A stretch of DNA of 14,314 nucleotides. It comes from Pseudomonadota bacterium. Its GTDB lineage: Bacteria; Pseudomonadota; Alphaproteobacteria; Ferrovibrionales; Ferrovibrionaceae. This document shows, piece by piece, positions 6,615 through 13,796 of the stretch. The notes under the pieces were generated by a model, which ran no database searches, was not told the DNA's origin, and saw only the letters and a list, made by a program, of their open reading frames with translations. Positions within the stretch are counted from its first letter, which is position 1. The number at the start of each line of letters is the position of its first letter. The stretch lies in NCBI GenBank assembly GCA_023433835.1, contig JAEYTW010000485.1, forward strand, positions 1 to 14,314, written 5' to 3'. Both the position numbers and the translations under genes were made by a program.

Positions 6615-7576
6615 GGTGCCACCGCCTTGTAGCAGGCGACCTGGCGCCCGGGCGCGATGGGCCCGAGCGGCGGCGGCACGGCGCGGCAGCCGTCATCGGC
6701 CAGCGGGCAGCGCGGGGCGAAGGCGCAGCCCGGCGGCAGGCGCGATGGATCGGGCGGCTGGCCCGGGATGGTGGCGAGCAGATCCCCGCCGGGCCGGTCG
6801 ACGCGCGGCATCGCGGCGAGCAGCCCCTGGGTGTAGGGATGCAGCGGCCGGCCGAACAGGGCCTCGACCGCGGCGACCTCGACGATGCGGCCGGCATACA
6901 TCACCGCCACCCGGTCGGCGAGGCCGGCGACGACGCCGAGATCGTGGCTGATCAGCACCTGGGTCAGTTCGGCCTCGCGCTTCAGCTCGGCGAACAGGTC
7001 GAGGATCTGGGCCTGGACGGTGACATCGAGCGCCGTGGTCGGCTCGTCGGCCACCAGGATGTCGGGCCGGCCCAGCAGGGCCATGGCGATCGTCGCGCGC
7101 TGGCGCATGCCACCGGAGAATTCGTGGGGATGGAGATCGAAGCGCCTGGCGGCGTCGGGAATGCCGACGCGCTCCAGCATCGCGATCGCCGCCCGGCGCG
7201 CCCCGCGCCGGTCGGTGCCGTGATGGCGCTCGACCACCTCGGCCAGCTGGCGGCCGATGGTGAGATAGGGGTTCAGGGCCGTCATCGGGTCCTGGAAAAC
7301 CATGGCGATGCGCCGGCCGCGGATATCGGCGAGCCTGCCCTGCCCCGCCCCGATCAGCTCGGTCTCGCCCAGCCGCGCGCTGCCGGTCACCACGGTGCCG
7401 GGCGGCACCAGGCCCAGCACCCCGAGCCACAGCAGGCTCTTGCCCGAACCGGATTCGCCGACCAGGCCGAGGGTCTCGCCCGCGCTCAAGGCCAGGCCGA
7501 CCTCGCGCACCACGGTGCGCGGGCCCGACAAGGTGGCGAGCGTGACGGTGACGCCGTCGAGGACCAGCCGGTTCAT
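6611..7576 (-). CDS. oppD: Oligopeptide ABC transporter ATP-binding protein OppD
   Basis: Partner ATPase of OppF. The 321-residue protein has Walker A GESGSGKS at 40-47, Q-loop Q95 in MVFQDPMTALNP, signature SGGMRQR at 154-160, Walker B DILVADE at 172-178 and switch histidine H211 in LISHD. The C-terminal tail holds C284, C290, C297 and C315 (CX5CX6CX17C), the family's putative iron-sulfur motif. I set the start at the ATG at 7576, which overlaps the oppC stop as ATGA and begins the alignable MNRLVLDGVTVTL. The open frame continues upstream through oppC but encodes nothing recognisable there. The downstream GTGA overlap with oppF completes a translationally coupled pair. Confidence 0.95.
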   Translation of the reverse strand: MNRLVLDGVTVTLATLSGPRTVVREVGLALSAGETLGLVGESGSGKSLLWLGVLGLVPPGTVVTGSARLGETELIGAGQGRLADIRGRRIAMVFQDPMTALNPYLTIGRQLAEVVERHHGTDRRGARRAAIAMLERVGIPDAARRFDLHPHEFSGGMRQRATIAMALLGRPDILVADEPTTALDVTVQAQILDLFAELKREAELTQVLISHDLGVVAGLADRVAVMYAGRIVEVAAVEALFGRPLHPYTQGLLAAMPRVDRPGGDLLATIPGQPPDPSRLPPGCAFAPRCPLADDGCRAVPPPLGPIAPGRQVACYKAVAP

Positions 7577-8439
7577 CGCCCGTCCCGCGGATCGAGGGCG
7601 TCGCGCAAGGCATCGCCCAGCAGGTTGAGGCACAGCAGGGTCAGCGCCAGGAAGGTGCCGGGCAGCAGCAAGAGCCAGGGCGCCTCCTCGATGTTCTGCG
7701 CCCCCTCCGAGATCAGCACGCCCCAGCTGGTCATCGGCTCCTGGACGCCGAGGCCGAGGAAGGAGATGAAGCTTTCGATCAGCATGACCTCGGGGATGGT
7801 CAGGGTAAGGAAGACGATCACCGGGCCCAGCACGTTGGGCACGACATGGCGGCGCACGATGGTCAGGCCGGGCACGCCGATGGCGCGCGCCGCCTCGATG
7901 AATTCGCGCCGCTTCAGGCTGAGGGTCTGGCCGCGCACGATACGGGCCATGGTCAGCCATTCGACCGCGCCGATGGCGACGAAGATCAGGACGATGTTCC
8001 GCCCGAAATAGACCATCAGCAGGATGACGAAGAACATGAACGGCAGGGCATAGAGGATGTCCACGAGGCGCATCATCAGCCCGTCGACCCGGCCGCCGAC
8101 ATAACCCGCGACCGCGCCCCAGGACACCCCGATCACCAGCGACACCAGGCTGGCGATCAGCCCGACCATCAGCGAGATGCGCCCCCCGACCAGCGTGCGC
8201 GCCAGAAGGTCGCGGCCGTTCGGATCGGTACCGAACCAGTGGCCGGTCTCCCAATCCGGCCCGGTCAGGATCGAATCCCACGAGACCGCGTCGTAACTGT
8301 GCGGGATCACCCAGGGTCCGGCGATGCAGAGCACGACGATCAGCCCGAGGATGCCCATCGCCGCCACGGCCGACGGGTTGCGACGCAGGCGGAACCAGGC
8401 CCGGCCGCCCGGGCTGCGCGGCATGACGGCGTCAGTCAT
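7573..8439 (-). CDS. oppC: Oligopeptide ABC transporter permease OppC
   Basis: Inner-membrane permease subunit of the peptide importer. The 288-residue form has one N-terminal membrane segment (about 27-45), then the periplasmic stretch with GHWFGTDPNGRDLLARTLVGGRISL, then a five-segment core. The cytoplasmic coupling (EAA) loop is clear: REFIEAARAIGVPGLTIVRRHVVPN at about 178-202. Strong remembered similarity to enteric OppC runs through FPFMFFVILL-type, RIVRGQTLSLKR and ESFISFLGLG segments. An ATG at 8466 gives nine extra residues inside oppB; I prefer the ATG at 8439, whose ATGACTGA overlaps the oppB stop by 8 bp and gives the usual short N-terminal tail. It overlaps oppD by 4 bp. Confidence 0.94.
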   Translation of the reverse strand: MTDAVMPRSPGGRAWFRLRRNPSAVAAMGILGLIVVLCIAGPWVIPHSYDAVSWDSILTGPDWETGHWFGTDPNGRDLLARTLVGGRISLMVGLIASLVSLVIGVSWGAVAGYVGGRVDGLMMRLVDILYALPFMFFVILLMVYFGRNIVLIFVAIGAVEWLTMARIVRGQTLSLKRREFIEAARAIGVPGLTIVRRHVVPNVLGPVIVFLTLTIPEVMLIESFISFLGLGVQEPMTSWGVLISEGAQNIEEAPWLLLLPGTFLALTLLCLNLLGDALRDALDPRDGR

Positions 8440-9355
8440 AGCGCACCCGGGGATCGAGCCAGCCATAGGCCAGGTCGGCCAGCAGGTTCAGCAGGATGAT
8501 CAGCACGCCGTAGAACAGGACGATGCCGAGCACCAGGGTGTAGTCCCGGTTCAGCGCGCCCTGCACGAAGTAGCGGCCGAGGCCAGGGATGCCGAAGATC
8601 TGCTCGATGACGACCGAGCCGGTCAGGAGCGCCGCGGCAGCCGGCCCGAGATAGGAGACCACGGGCAGCAGGGCGGCCCGCGCGGCATGGCGGGTAAGGA
8701 TCGCGCCGCCGCGCAGGCCCTTGGCCCGGGCCGTGCGGATATAGGGGCTGCCCAGCACCTCGGCGAGCGAGCCCCGCGTCAGCCGCGCGACATAGGCGAT
8801 CTTGGGCAGGGCCAGCGCCACCACCGGCAGGACCAGGAATCGAAAGGCGCCGTCTCCCCAGCCGCCGACCGGCAGGAGGCGCAGATAGACCCCGAGCAGC
8901 AGGGTCAGGGCCGGGGCTACCACGAAGTTCGGGATGGCGATGCCGGTCATGGCCAGGGTCATGACCGTGCGGTCGACCCAGCCGTTGCGACGCAACGCCG
9001 CAACCGCACCGCAGGCGATCCCGGCCACGACGGCCAGGACCAGCGCCGACAGCCCGATGCGCGCAGTGGCCGGCAGCCCGGTCGCGATCAGTTCGGCGAC
9101 GCGGTAATCCTTGTACTTGAACGAGGGGCCGAGATCGCCGCGGGCGAGATCGCCGAGGTAGCGCAGATACTGCGCCGACAGCGGCGCATCGAGGTTGTAG
9201 GCCCGGCGCAGGTTCGCCTCGATCTCGGGCGGCAATTGCCGCTCATCGTCGAACGGCCCGCCGGGAGCGAGCCGCACGAGGAAGAAGGCGATGGTGACGA
9301 GCGCGAACAGCGTCGGGATGGCGCCGAGAAGCCGCGCCACGGCATAACGGAACAT
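8432..9355 (-). CDS. oppB: Oligopeptide ABC transporter permease OppB
   Basis: Second permease subunit, 307 residues, six membrane segments. It opens with MFRYAVARLLGAIPTLFAL, the classic OppB N-terminus, followed by the periplasmic FLVRLAPGGPF and GDLGPSFKYKDYRV stretches nearly as in enteric OppB. The coupling EAA loop lies around 199-228 (EVLGSPYIRTARAKGL), and the C-terminal segment reads GIPGLGRYFVQGALNRDYTLVLG, ending in DPRVRYD. The detailed match to OppB, rather than to DppB or nickel permeases, is the main reason for naming the whole operon opp. The start is 9 bp downstream of the oppA stop, with only a poor ribosome-binding site (CCAGTCCCG), so expression may depend on coupling to oppA. 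Confidence 0.95.
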   Translation of the reverse strand: MFRYAVARLLGAIPTLFALVTIAFFLVRLAPGGPFDDERQLPPEIEANLRRAYNLDAPLSAQYLRYLGDLARGDLGPSFKYKDYRVAELIATGLPATARIGLSALVLAVVAGIACGAVAALRRNGWVDRTVMTLAMTGIAIPNFVVAPALTLLLGVYLRLLPVGGWGDGAFRFLVLPVVALALPKIAYVARLTRGSLAEVLGSPYIRTARAKGLRGGAILTRHAARAALLPVVSYLGPAAAALLTGSVVIEQIFGIPGLGRYFVQGALNRDYTLVLGIVLFYGVLIILLNLLADLAYGWLDPRVRYD

Positions 9356-9364
9356 CGGGACTGG

Positions 9365-10957
9365 TTACTTCGCGACCGACATCCAGCGGCTGGGATGGAA
9401 ATCCTGGACATTGTCGACACGCCCCTTGACGTAGGGCTTGACCAGCGCGCGGCTGACATAGTGCCAGATCGGGATGATCGGTACGTCGTTCAGCATCATC
9501 ACCTCGGCTTCCGCCATCAGCCTGGCGCGTTCGTCGAGATTGCGTTCGGTGGTCGAGCGGCGCAGCAGGTCGTCATAGGCAGGATTGCTGTAGCGGGCGG
9601 GGTTCTGCTTGCCGACATCCGATTTGAGCAGTTCCAGGAAGCTCCAGGCATCGTCGTAGTCGCCGATCCAGGCGGCGCGGCGCACGTCGAACTGCATCTC
9701 GGCGCCCATGTCGAGATAGACCTTCCACTCCTGATTGACGAGCTTGGCCTTGACGCCCAGCTTTTGTTCCCACATCGCGGCAATCGCGATCGCCACACGC
9801 TTGTGCAGGTCGTTGGTATTATAGAGGATCTCGACCTCGAGCGGCTTGCCCGGGCCGTAGCCGGCCTCGGCCAGCAGGGTCTTGGCCATCGCCTCGCGCT
9901 CGGCCTGGCTCTTGGCCGCGATGGCAACGGCCGGGTTCTTGTAGTTGCCGGTATTGGGCGGCACCCAGGCATAGGCCGGCAGCTCGCCGGCTTTGGCGAC
10001 CTTCTCGACGATGGCATCGCGATCGATGGCCAAGGACAGCGCCTGGCGCAGCTTGGCATTGTCCTTGAACGGCGCGCGGGTCAGGTTCAGTGCATAATAA
10101 TAAGTGCCGAAATATGGCACGATCTTCACCTCGCCGGCCATGTCGCGGCGGGCGGCGGCGATCTGGTCGGGCGGGATCAGGTAGGTGATGTCGAGCTCGC
10201 CGGCGCGATAGCGCTTGTATTCGGCCTGGATATCCTCGGTCGGATAATAATAGACGCTGTCCAGCGCCACGTTGGCCGCGTCATGGAAGGTCTTGGACCG
10301 GTCGATGCGGATGCGGTCCTGCGGCGTCCATTCGGCCAGGGTGAAGGCGCCGTTGCCGACCAGGTTGCCCGGCCGGGCCCAGCGGTCGCCATGGGTCTCG
10401 ACCGCCTTGCGGTTGACCGGATAGGACGAATGATGGGCCAGCAGGCCGATCAGATAGGGCGTCGGCCGCTCCAGCGTCACGACCAGCGTGCCCGGGCCAT
10501 CGGCCTTCACGCCGATCTCGGCGGCATCCTTGATCTCGCCCTTGGAGAATTTCTCGGCATTCTTCAGGGGCCACATCATGAAGGCGTATTTCGAGGCGAA
10601 GGCGGGATCGAGCAGCCGGCGCCAGGACCAGACGAAATCGTCGGCCGTCACCGGGCTGCCGTCGGACCATTTGGCATCGGGACGCAGGGTGAAGCGATAG
10701 GTCAGCCCGTCTTCCGACACCGTCCAGGACGCGGCCGCGCCAGGAATCAGCTTGCCGTCGGCGGCCTCGGCCACCAGCCCTTCGAACAGATCGCGCTGCA
10801 GATTGGCTTCCGGCACGCCGGTCGAGCGCTGCGGATCGAGCGTCTCGGGTTCAGCCCCGTTGCCGCGATGCAGGACGCCGGCGGCCTCGGCCGTGATCGG
10901 CAGCAGCGCGATGGCCGTGGCGGCTACCAGATGGCGTAGGGCTGAGGGCAACGGCAT
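9365..10957 (-). CDS. oppA: Periplasmic oligopeptide-binding protein OppA
   Basis: Substrate-binding component (family SBP_bac_5), 530 residues, the usual size for OppA/MppA. A Sec signal peptide covers about residues 1-25 (hydrophobic LVAATAIALLPIT, cleavage near AEA|A); there is no lipobox cysteine, so the mature protein is soluble in the periplasm. Family landmarks include GAEPETLDPQRSTGVPEAN at 34-52, the SEDGLTYRFTLRPDAKWSDGSPVTADDFVWSWRRLLDP segment, LVGNGAFTLAEW, LRQALSLAIDRDAI and the C-terminal FDVRRAAWIGDYDDAWSFLELLKS. SYPVNRKAVETHGDRW is typical of OppA/MppA rather than DppA. The ATG at 10957 has GGAGG eight bases upstream. It is first in the opp operon and follows a structured leader. 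Peptide length preference cannot be inferred; murein tripeptide is possible. Confidence 0.95.
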   Translation of the reverse strand: MPLPSALRHLVAATAIALLPITAEAAGVLHRGNGAEPETLDPQRSTGVPEANLQRDLFEGLVAEAADGKLIPGAAASWTVSEDGLTYRFTLRPDAKWSDGSPVTADDFVWSWRRLLDPAFASKYAFMMWPLKNAEKFSKGEIKDAAEIGVKADGPGTLVVTLERPTPYLIGLLAHHSSYPVNRKAVETHGDRWARPGNLVGNGAFTLAEWTPQDRIRIDRSKTFHDAANVALDSVYYYPTEDIQAEYKRYRAGELDITYLIPPDQIAAARRDMAGEVKIVPYFGTYYYALNLTRAPFKDNAKLRQALSLAIDRDAIVEKVAKAGELPAYAWVPPNTGNYKNPAVAIAAKSQAEREAMAKTLLAEAGYGPGKPLEVEILYNTNDLHKRVAIAIAAMWEQKLGVKAKLVNQEWKVYLDMGAEMQFDVRRAAWIGDYDDAWSFLELLKSDVGKQNPARYSNPAYDDLLRRSTTERNLDERARLMAEAEVMMLNDVPIIPIWHYVSRALVKPYVKGRVDNVQDFHPSRWMSVAK

Positions 10958-10982
10958 TTCATGAGCCTCCTGGCCTGTCGGG

Positions 10983-11012
10983 AAGCCGGCTCTGTCGGCT
11001 TACGGCCGGCTT
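10983..11012 (-). promoter_or_regulatory. Hairpin-forming leader of oppA
   Basis: In the oppA leader, AAGCCGGC (minus strand 11012-11005) can pair with GCCGGCTT (10990-10983), a perfect 8-bp stem around a 14-nt loop, ending about 25 nt before the start codon and close to the GGAGG ribosome-binding site. The loop contains AGCCG, which can pair alternatively with the 3' arm, and CCGACAG occurs twice, so two competing folds are conceivable. It could also simply act as a weak terminator or RNA-stabilising structure. I see no clear -35/-10 for oppA. Confidence 0.35.
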
Positions 11013-11038
11013 TCAAGGCAACGATAGACCTGAAAGGG

Positions 11039-11063
11039 GAGCCGGCGTCAACGCCGCCGGCTC
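11039..11063 (-). terminator. Terminator-like hairpin after the FMN reductase gene
   Basis: A perfect 9-bp GC-rich stem, GAGCCGGCG/CGCCGGCTC, with a 7-nt loop begins 11 bp after the reductase stop codon. On the minus strand it is followed by CCCCTTTCAGG, so the T run is only three bases. Position and stem strength favour an intrinsic terminator separating this gene from the opp operon, though some read-through into oppA is likely. Confidence 0.6.
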
Positions 11064-11074
11064 GCCCTGCCGGA

Positions 11075-11650
11075 TCACTTGCGCTGGGCGCGCAGCGGTG
11101 CCAGGGCCTCGGCCCAGCGATGCATCTCGTTCAGCATCGTGGTGGCGGAGGTGTCGATCAGCGGATTCGCGGTGAACTTGCGCTCCTGGTCCAGCATGGT
11201 CGCGACCATCGGGACGGCGACACCCTCGGTCATCGGCACCATCTTCAGCGTCGAGACCGTGGTCTTGACCATCTGCACGGCACGCAGGCCGCCCGAGACG
11301 CCGCCATAGCTGACGAAGCCGGCCGGGGCATAGTTCCACTCCAGGTACACGTAGTTCAGCGCGTTCACCATCGCCGGCGGCGGGCCGTAGTTGTATTCGG
11401 GCATGACGAAGACGAAGGCGTCGGCCGACTTGACCGAGGCGGCCCACTTCTTGGTGTGCTCGTGGTGATAGCTCTGCTTGGTCGGATGCTCCGGCTCGTC
11501 ATAGATCGGCAGGTTGAAGCTGGCGATGTCGACCAGTTCGACGTCGAACTTGCCATGCGCGGCGGCGAAGCCCTGGAACCAGGTCGCGACGGAGGGGCCG
11601 ACGCGGCCGGGCCGGGTCGAACAGATGATGGTCTGAAGCTTGAGCGCCAC
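11075..11650 (-). CDS. NADPH-dependent FMN reductase-family flavoprotein
   Basis: The 191-residue protein has the flavodoxin-like fold of the NADPH-dependent FMN reductase/quinone reductase family. The phosphate-binding loop is STRPGRVGPSVATWF (11-25), the loop contacting the flavin ring is MPEYNYGPPPAMVNALNYV (83-101), and a further conserved glycine-rich patch is SYGGVSGGLRA (114-124). Such enzymes use NAD(P)H to reduce FMN, quinones, azo dyes or chromate; the physiological substrate cannot be told. The start is GTG at 11650, seven bases after AAGGAG, and it begins the conserved core directly. The frame stays open upstream through the phoX terminator, but nothing recognisable is encoded there. 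Hairpins on both sides suggest a single-gene transcript; its promoter would lie in 11651-11720, where I see no clear motif. Confidence 0.92.
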   Translation of the reverse strand: MALKLQTIICSTRPGRVGPSVATWFQGFAAAHGKFDVELVDIASFNLPIYDEPEHPTKQSYHHEHTKKWAASVKSADAFVFVMPEYNYGPPPAMVNALNYVYLEWNYAPAGFVSYGGVSGGLRAVQMVKTTVSTLKMVPMTEGVAVPMVATMLDQERKFTANPLIDTSATTMLNEMHRWAEALAPLRAQRK

Positions 11651-11720
11651 CGGAAATCTCCTTGGGGTTGCGAATGCGGCAGTAATCTGCGGCGGAACCC
11701 CGACGGCGGCAAGATACCAA

Positions 11721-11749
11721 TCGCCATACCGGCGAGGCCGGGATGGCGA
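11721..11749 (-). terminator. Terminator hairpin after phoX
   Basis: A 13-bp stem with one mismatch and a 3-nt loop: TCGCCATaCCGGC-GAG-GCCGGgATGGCGA on the plus strand (lower case marks the mismatch). It begins 14 bp beyond the phoX stop. On the minus strand it is followed by TTGGTATCTT, a weak T-rich tail. It is the strongest stem in the window and most likely ends the phoX transcript. It may also act in the reverse direction, but no plus-strand gene ends here. Confidence 0.65.
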
Positions 11750-11763
11750 AAGGTATTGATGAC

Positions 11764-13713
11764 TTATGCCTTGGCGATGCGAATCTGCGTCTTCTCGGCG
11801 GTGAGATAGCCGACCGCGGCGCCGAAACGGTCCTTGTAGTTGGCCCGCACCAGCGGATCGAGGGTCGGCTGCACCTTGGCGTGCAGCGACTTCGACCAGT
11901 CGCCGGGATGCTGGAAGTTCGACATGATGTAGGTCCAGCCGTTCAACTCGTCGACCGCGTGCAGGCCGGTGGATTCGCCGCCCGACGGGATCGACATCAG
12001 CCGGGCCAGCTCGCCGGTGTCGACGTTGTAGGCCCACAGGAAGTTGTTCACGTGCGAACCCGAATCCTCGCCGATGAACAGCGTGCGCATCTTCTCGGAG
12101 AATTTCAGGTTGTCGGGATTGGCGACCATATCCGCCTTGGCGATGTTGCCGAGTTCGTCGGCCGGGATGTCCTCGCCGATCAGCAGCATGCGCGACTGCA
12201 CCGGCACCCACTCGCTGGCGATCTCGGCGCCCGCGGTATCCTTCTGGCCGCCGGCCAGGTTATGGGCCATGACGCCGCCGGCAACGAGCGGCTTGTCCAG
12301 CGCGATGTTGCTCTCGGCGTTCCAGCCCTTACCGCCCTTGACCATCGAATCGACGATGTTCTGCAGGGCCGAATAGGCCACCTTGTCCTTGATGTTGACG
12401 GTGGTGCCTTCCATCTTGGTGAAGCCCATCGAGCCGCCCATCAGATAGGCGTAGCGGTGGGTTTCGAGGAAGGCCGCGGCCTTCTCCATGCCGGGCTTCA
12501 GCTTGACCCAGTTGGGTGCGCCGTTGGCGAAGATCTTGGTGAACGAGGCATCGTTCGGATCGGTCTTCGACACCGTCATGATGTCGGCGGGCTTCAGGGT
12601 ATCGGCAAGCGTCTCGATCTCGGCCGAGGTGGCGTGGCCCAGCTTGATCCACGTCAGCTTGGCGCCGGGCGCCCTGGTGTCCAGCGTGAACCCCTCGCCC
12701 AGCTTGGCGACATAGAGCGTGCCGGCCGACAGGTCGCGCTCACGATCGGCGACGAACATGAACAGGCCCGAATTCGTCGCATCGTCACCCATCAGCACGG
12801 TGCGATTGTCGGGCATGACCTGCACCAGCTCATGCGAGATGCGGCCCATGTTGTAGTGCTTGGCAACCGTGCCGGTGCCGTCCGGATTGACGGTGATTTC
12901 CGGCAGATGGCCGTAGTGATAGGGGTTGGCCTTGGTCTCGTCGCCGTAGAGGTTGCGGCTGAACGCCTTGAAGGTCTTGTTCGTGTCGATGAACGGCGCG
13001 TCGGGCTCGTATTCCTCGCTCGACAGATGGGTGTTCCACGGCGACAGGCTGGCGCCGCAGGTGATCCACAGGCCGTGCGCCTTCGAGGTATCGACGTTGA
13101 AGTACTTCACCAGGCTGAGCTTGCCGGTCGACTGGTCCTGGTCGAGGGTCAGGATGGCGATCGGCGACGGCAGCGTGCCATAGGCATCGGCGCCCGACTG
13201 GTCGGCGGTGGTGTATTCGAACTGGACGACGGCGAAGACCGGCTTGCCCTTGACGCCCGGGACGGAGGCGTTCGGCAGCGCGAGCAGCGAGGTGCCGTCG
13301 GGCGAGTCGGAGAACACCTGGCGCTCCTTGCCCGGCACCGACCTGTCGATGATCGGCTTGTTCTCGATGTCGACATAGCCGCCGGCCAGGATCGTGCCGC
13401 CCTTGCCGTCCGGCACCATGTCGCCGGTGATGAAGAACGGCTGGTAGGCCAGCTTGAAATCGTGGGTCGACTTGTCTCTCAAGGTGATGGTCAGGGTCGA
13501 GCCGACCGAGGTCGTGGCCATCGCCGCGGCATCGGCCAACGTCGGTGCCGCCATGCCGGTGAACCTGGCCGAGACGAACTCGGCCGAGGTGGCGGCGGCG
13601 GCCTCGTGGGCCAGCAGTGCCGCGGCGCTCGATGCGGCCAGCGGCAGCATGGGCGCGCCGCCGAGGAATTTCAGGGCATGGCGACGGGAGAGTACCGGCA
13701 TGACGTTGTCCAT
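11764..13713 (-). CDS. phoX: PhoX-family (DUF839) alkaline phosphatase, Tat-exported
   Basis: The 649-residue protein belongs to the PhoX/DUF839 beta-propeller phosphatases, calcium- and iron-dependent periplasmic enzymes that free phosphate from organic esters. A twin-arginine signal is clear: SRRHALKFLG at 9-18, a hydrophobic Ala/Leu stretch and AHEAAAA near 35-41, so it is exported folded. The segment WITCGASLSPWNTHLSSEEY (216-235) corresponds to the family's Cys-containing metal-site motif (usually CAGG.TPWGTWL.CEE), giving C219 as the probable iron ligand and E233/E234 as ligands. Other propeller motifs are HELVQVMPDNRTVLMGDD (294-311) and PDNLKFSEKMRTLFIGEDS (533-551). The ATG at 13713 has a poor ribosome-binding site; M5 at 13701 with GGATGG upstream also keeps the Tat motif. 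A Pho box 50 bp upstream of the start supports control by phosphate starvation. Confidence 0.92.
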   Translation of the reverse strand: MDNVMPVLSRRHALKFLGGAPMLPLAASSAAALLAHEAAAATSAEFVSARFTGMAAPTLADAAAMATTSVGSTLTITLRDKSTHDFKLAYQPFFITGDMVPDGKGGTILAGGYVDIENKPIIDRSVPGKERQVFSDSPDGTSLLALPNASVPGVKGKPVFAVVQFEYTTADQSGADAYGTLPSPIAILTLDQDQSTGKLSLVKYFNVDTSKAHGLWITCGASLSPWNTHLSSEEYEPDAPFIDTNKTFKAFSRNLYGDETKANPYHYGHLPEITVNPDGTGTVAKHYNMGRISHELVQVMPDNRTVLMGDDATNSGLFMFVADRERDLSAGTLYVAKLGEGFTLDTRAPGAKLTWIKLGHATSAEIETLADTLKPADIMTVSKTDPNDASFTKIFANGAPNWVKLKPGMEKAAAFLETHRYAYLMGGSMGFTKMEGTTVNIKDKVAYSALQNIVDSMVKGGKGWNAESNIALDKPLVAGGVMAHNLAGGQKDTAGAEIASEWVPVQSRMLLIGEDIPADELGNIAKADMVANPDNLKFSEKMRTLFIGEDSGSHVNNFLWAYNVDTGELARLMSIPSGGESTGLHAVDELNGWTYIMSNFQHPGDWSKSLHAKVQPTLDPLVRANYKDRFGAAVGYLTAEKTQIRIAKA

Positions 13714-13762
13714 CCGTGTAGGGGAGTGCGGGGCCGTGTTCGGCCTTCCCTACAAGGGCTGA

Positions 13763-13780
13763 ATGACAGGTCGATGACGG
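13763..13780 (-). promoter_or_regulatory. Pho box (PhoB-binding site) upstream of phoX
   Basis: Read on the minus strand, CCGTCATCGACCTGTCAT is two heptamers, CCGTCAT and CTGTCAT, separated by 4 bp, giving the 11-bp period of the PhoB consensus (CTGTCAT-N4-CTGTCAT). Thirteen of the 14 repeat positions match. It lies 50 bp upstream of the phoX ATG, where a PhoB site replaces the -35 element. A -10 is not obvious; TGTAGG about 10 bp downstream is the nearest. The site falls in the 83-bp gap after the preceding gene on the same strand. A small GGCCG/CGGCC hairpin follows at 13732-13745. Confidence 0.75.
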
Positions 13781-13796
13781 ATCGGCGCCGCTTTTG

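Noticed and set aside
5046..6632. A 528-codon plus-strand open frame antisense to oppF and the EamA gene
   Set aside because: Its product is rich in His, Arg, Gln and Asp, the usual composition of antisense shadows; both minus-strand genes have clear family motifs.
7577..8281. Upstream extension of oppD over oppC
   Set aside because: The extra sequence is shadow of oppC, and the ATG at 7576 overlaps the oppC stop as ATGA and begins the normal OppD N-terminus.
8324..10939. An 871-codon plus-strand open frame antisense to oppC, oppB and oppA
   Set aside because: It is the shadow of three well-recognised genes in GC-rich DNA. Its translation is Arg/Gly/Asp/His-rich, low in complexity and without domains.
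11651..12211. Upstream extension of the FMN reductase frame into phoX
   Set aside because: It would run through the phoX terminator hairpin and part of phoX; the GTG at 11650 has a good AAGGAG and starts at the family's first strand.
13732..13745. GGCCG-tgtt-CGGCC hairpin in the phoX leader as a riboswitch
   Set aside because: Only five base pairs and no conserved core; too small to support more than a passing note.
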